Assembly: GCF_042492175.1 (NCBI RefSeq)
Contig: NZ_CP170453.1
Coordinates: 1,054,001 to 1,118,000 of the forward strand
Direction: 5' to 3'
Source of the DNA: CAJXSN01 sp947492235
Lineage (GTDB): Bacteria > Pseudomonadota > Alphaproteobacteria > Sphingomonadales > Sphingomonadaceae
DNA: 64,000 nucleotides
The notes beneath the pieces were generated by a model. That model ran no database searches. It saw only the letters and a program-made list of their open reading frames with translations, and was not told the DNA's origin. Each line of letters begins with the position of its first letter. Within the stretch, counting starts at the first letter, position 1. Below are positions 63,017 through 64,000 of the stretch, in pieces. Made by a program: the position numbers and the translations under genes.

Positions 63017-64000
63017 GTGACGTTATCGGACCTGCCACCCCCAGCCCAATTCGACGGTGCGCGCATCCTCATGACCGCGCCGCATTTCTTCGGCTATGAC
63101 CGCGAGATCGTGGCCGAACTGGAACGGCGGGGGGCGCATGTCGATTACGTGCCTGACCGGCCCTTTGACGCCCCTTTGCTGAAAGCCGCCGCCCGATTTT
63201 CCCGCGCTGCTGTTCTTCGCCATACAGGGAATGTCTGGCGCGAGGCGTTGGAGAGGTTTGGCGATGTTCAGTACGACTACGTGCTGATCATCAACGGGCA
63301 GACCCTGCCTGAGGATGTTCTGGCTGATTTGCGCGCCAGCCAGAAAGGCGCCGCATTCCTATTCTATATCTGGGATTCGCTGGAAAACCGGGGCAGCGCG
63401 CTGAAACTGCTCAAATATTTTGACCGGACCAGCAGCTTCGAAATCGACGCCGCGCGCGCCAATGGCATGCGGTTCCGCCCGCTATTTTTCGCGCCCTCTT
63501 TTGCATTAAGCGCCGCAGACGAAGCGCCCGAAATCCGGCACGATCTTTCCTTCCTCGGCACAGCGCATTCGGATCGCTATGCGATCGTCAAATCCATCGA
63601 TGCCGGATTGCCCGCCGATATCCGGCGGCGATGGTTCCTCTATTTGCAGGCGCGCTGGGTGCTGAGCGCCTACCGCATAACCAATCCCGGATTTCGCGGT
63701 GCCGATGCGGACGACTTCAGTTTCGAGCCCATGGGGAGGGAGGATGCAAAGGCCATCTTCTGGGCCTCGCGCACCATCCTCGATATCGAACATCCGCGCC
63801 AGAAGGGGCTGACCATCCGCACGTTCGAAACGCTCGGCGCGCGGCGCAAGCTGGTGACGACCAATGCCGAGATACGGCGGTATGCGTTCTACGATCCGGA
63901 ATTGGTGCAGGTGATCGATCGCGCCGCACCTGTAGTGGATCCGGAATTCCTCGCCACCCCCGCCCCTGAATTGGACGCAGACCTTTACCAGCGGTACAGC
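63017..64000 (+). CDS. CgeB-like glycosyltransferase (cut by the right edge)
   Basis: An open frame of at least 328 codons runs from GTG 63017 to the window edge without a stop. Motifs: the start of a GT-B fold near ILMTAPHFFGYDREI, LFYIWDSLENR, HDLSFLGTAHSDRY, and ILDIEHPRQKGLTIRTFETL, typical of CgeB/lipopolysaccharide-type glycosyltransferases. It begins 21 bases after the rfbA stop, so it is in the same unit. Confidence 0.85.
   Translation, partial: MTLSDLPPPAQFDGARILMTAPHFFGYDREIVAELERRGAHVDYVPDRPFDAPLLKAAARFSRAAVLRHTGNVWREALERFGDVQYDYVLIINGQTLPEDVLADLRASQKGAAFLFYIWDSLENRGSALKLLKYFDRTSSFEIDAARANGMRFRPLFFAPSFALSAADEAPEIRHDLSFLGTAHSDRYAIVKSIDAGLPADIRRRWFLYLQARWVLSAYRITNPGFRGADADDFSFEPMGREDAKAIFWASRTILDIEHPRQKGLTIRTFETLGARRKLVTTNAEIRRYAFYDPELVQVIDRAAPVVDPEFLATPAPELDADLYQRYS

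Overview
The window is a chromosomal segment from a high-GC alphaproteobacterium, most likely of the order Sphingomonadales and plausibly near Erythrobacter/Altererythrobacter. The pointers are the SciP (DUF1153) cell-cycle regulator, an IscR-like Rrf2 gene heading a long suf operon with a short SufD, a FlbT-like protein, DUF2093, a LytS/LytTR pair, many signal-peptide and lipoprotein genes, and short GTCACCCC-type inverted-repeat elements. This placement is an inference from gene content; there is no rRNA gene here. I see no tRNA, CRISPR array, insertion sequence, integrase or phage gene. Apart from one small low-GC island the window reads as ordinary core and accessory chromosome.

Layout, left to right. 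1-7 kb: secreted M48-like protease (cut by the left edge), HD-domain oxygenase-like protein, LytS-type histidine kinase plus LytTR regulator, nadC, small membrane proteins, a secreted RNase T2, a b-type-cytochrome-like membrane protein, and tadA. 7.5-16 kb: rpmB with a strong terminator, phytase-like esterase, M23 lipoprotein/DUF2093/xseA operon, purD (its start codon overlaps that of xseA head-on), adenosine kinase, and a CysZ-like protein plus lipoprotein. 16-24 kb: a TerB-like duplicated protein, then the minus-strand suf operon iscR-sufB-(small membrane protein)-(DUF559)-sufC-sufD-sufS-sufT-sufA, then an AraC regulator. 24-35 kb: DUF885 lipoprotein, an orphan minus-strand terminator suggesting a small RNA, pyrD, ggt, long-chain acyl-CoA ligase, a low-GC Fic toxin-antitoxin-like pair, and a CorC-type CBS protein.

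35-50 kb: OmpA lipoprotein, CysQ-like phosphatase, sucC (without sucD), etfB-etfA behind a LiuR-type palindrome, a sigma-like/FlbT-like pair, an RND efflux operon whose pump carries two extra hydrophobic segments, a GlsB/YeaQ protein, and sciP with a coupled small gene. 50-64 kb: mnmA, a serine hydrolase, phzF-CDF-pdxH (minus strand), dnaJ-like/brkB-like/fabI (plus strand), and the edge of a polysaccharide locus (nucleotide-sugar dehydratase, priming sugar transferase, epimerase, rfbA, CgeB-like glycosyltransferase cut by the right edge).

The most notable points are the Fic pair with an Asn in place of the usual acidic residue of the Fic motif, two non-Suf passenger genes translationally coupled inside the suf operon under a perfect 7-9-7 palindrome, the enlarged RND pump, and the candidate small RNA at about 26.64-26.75 kb. 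I found no multi-gene system that I can confidently call new.
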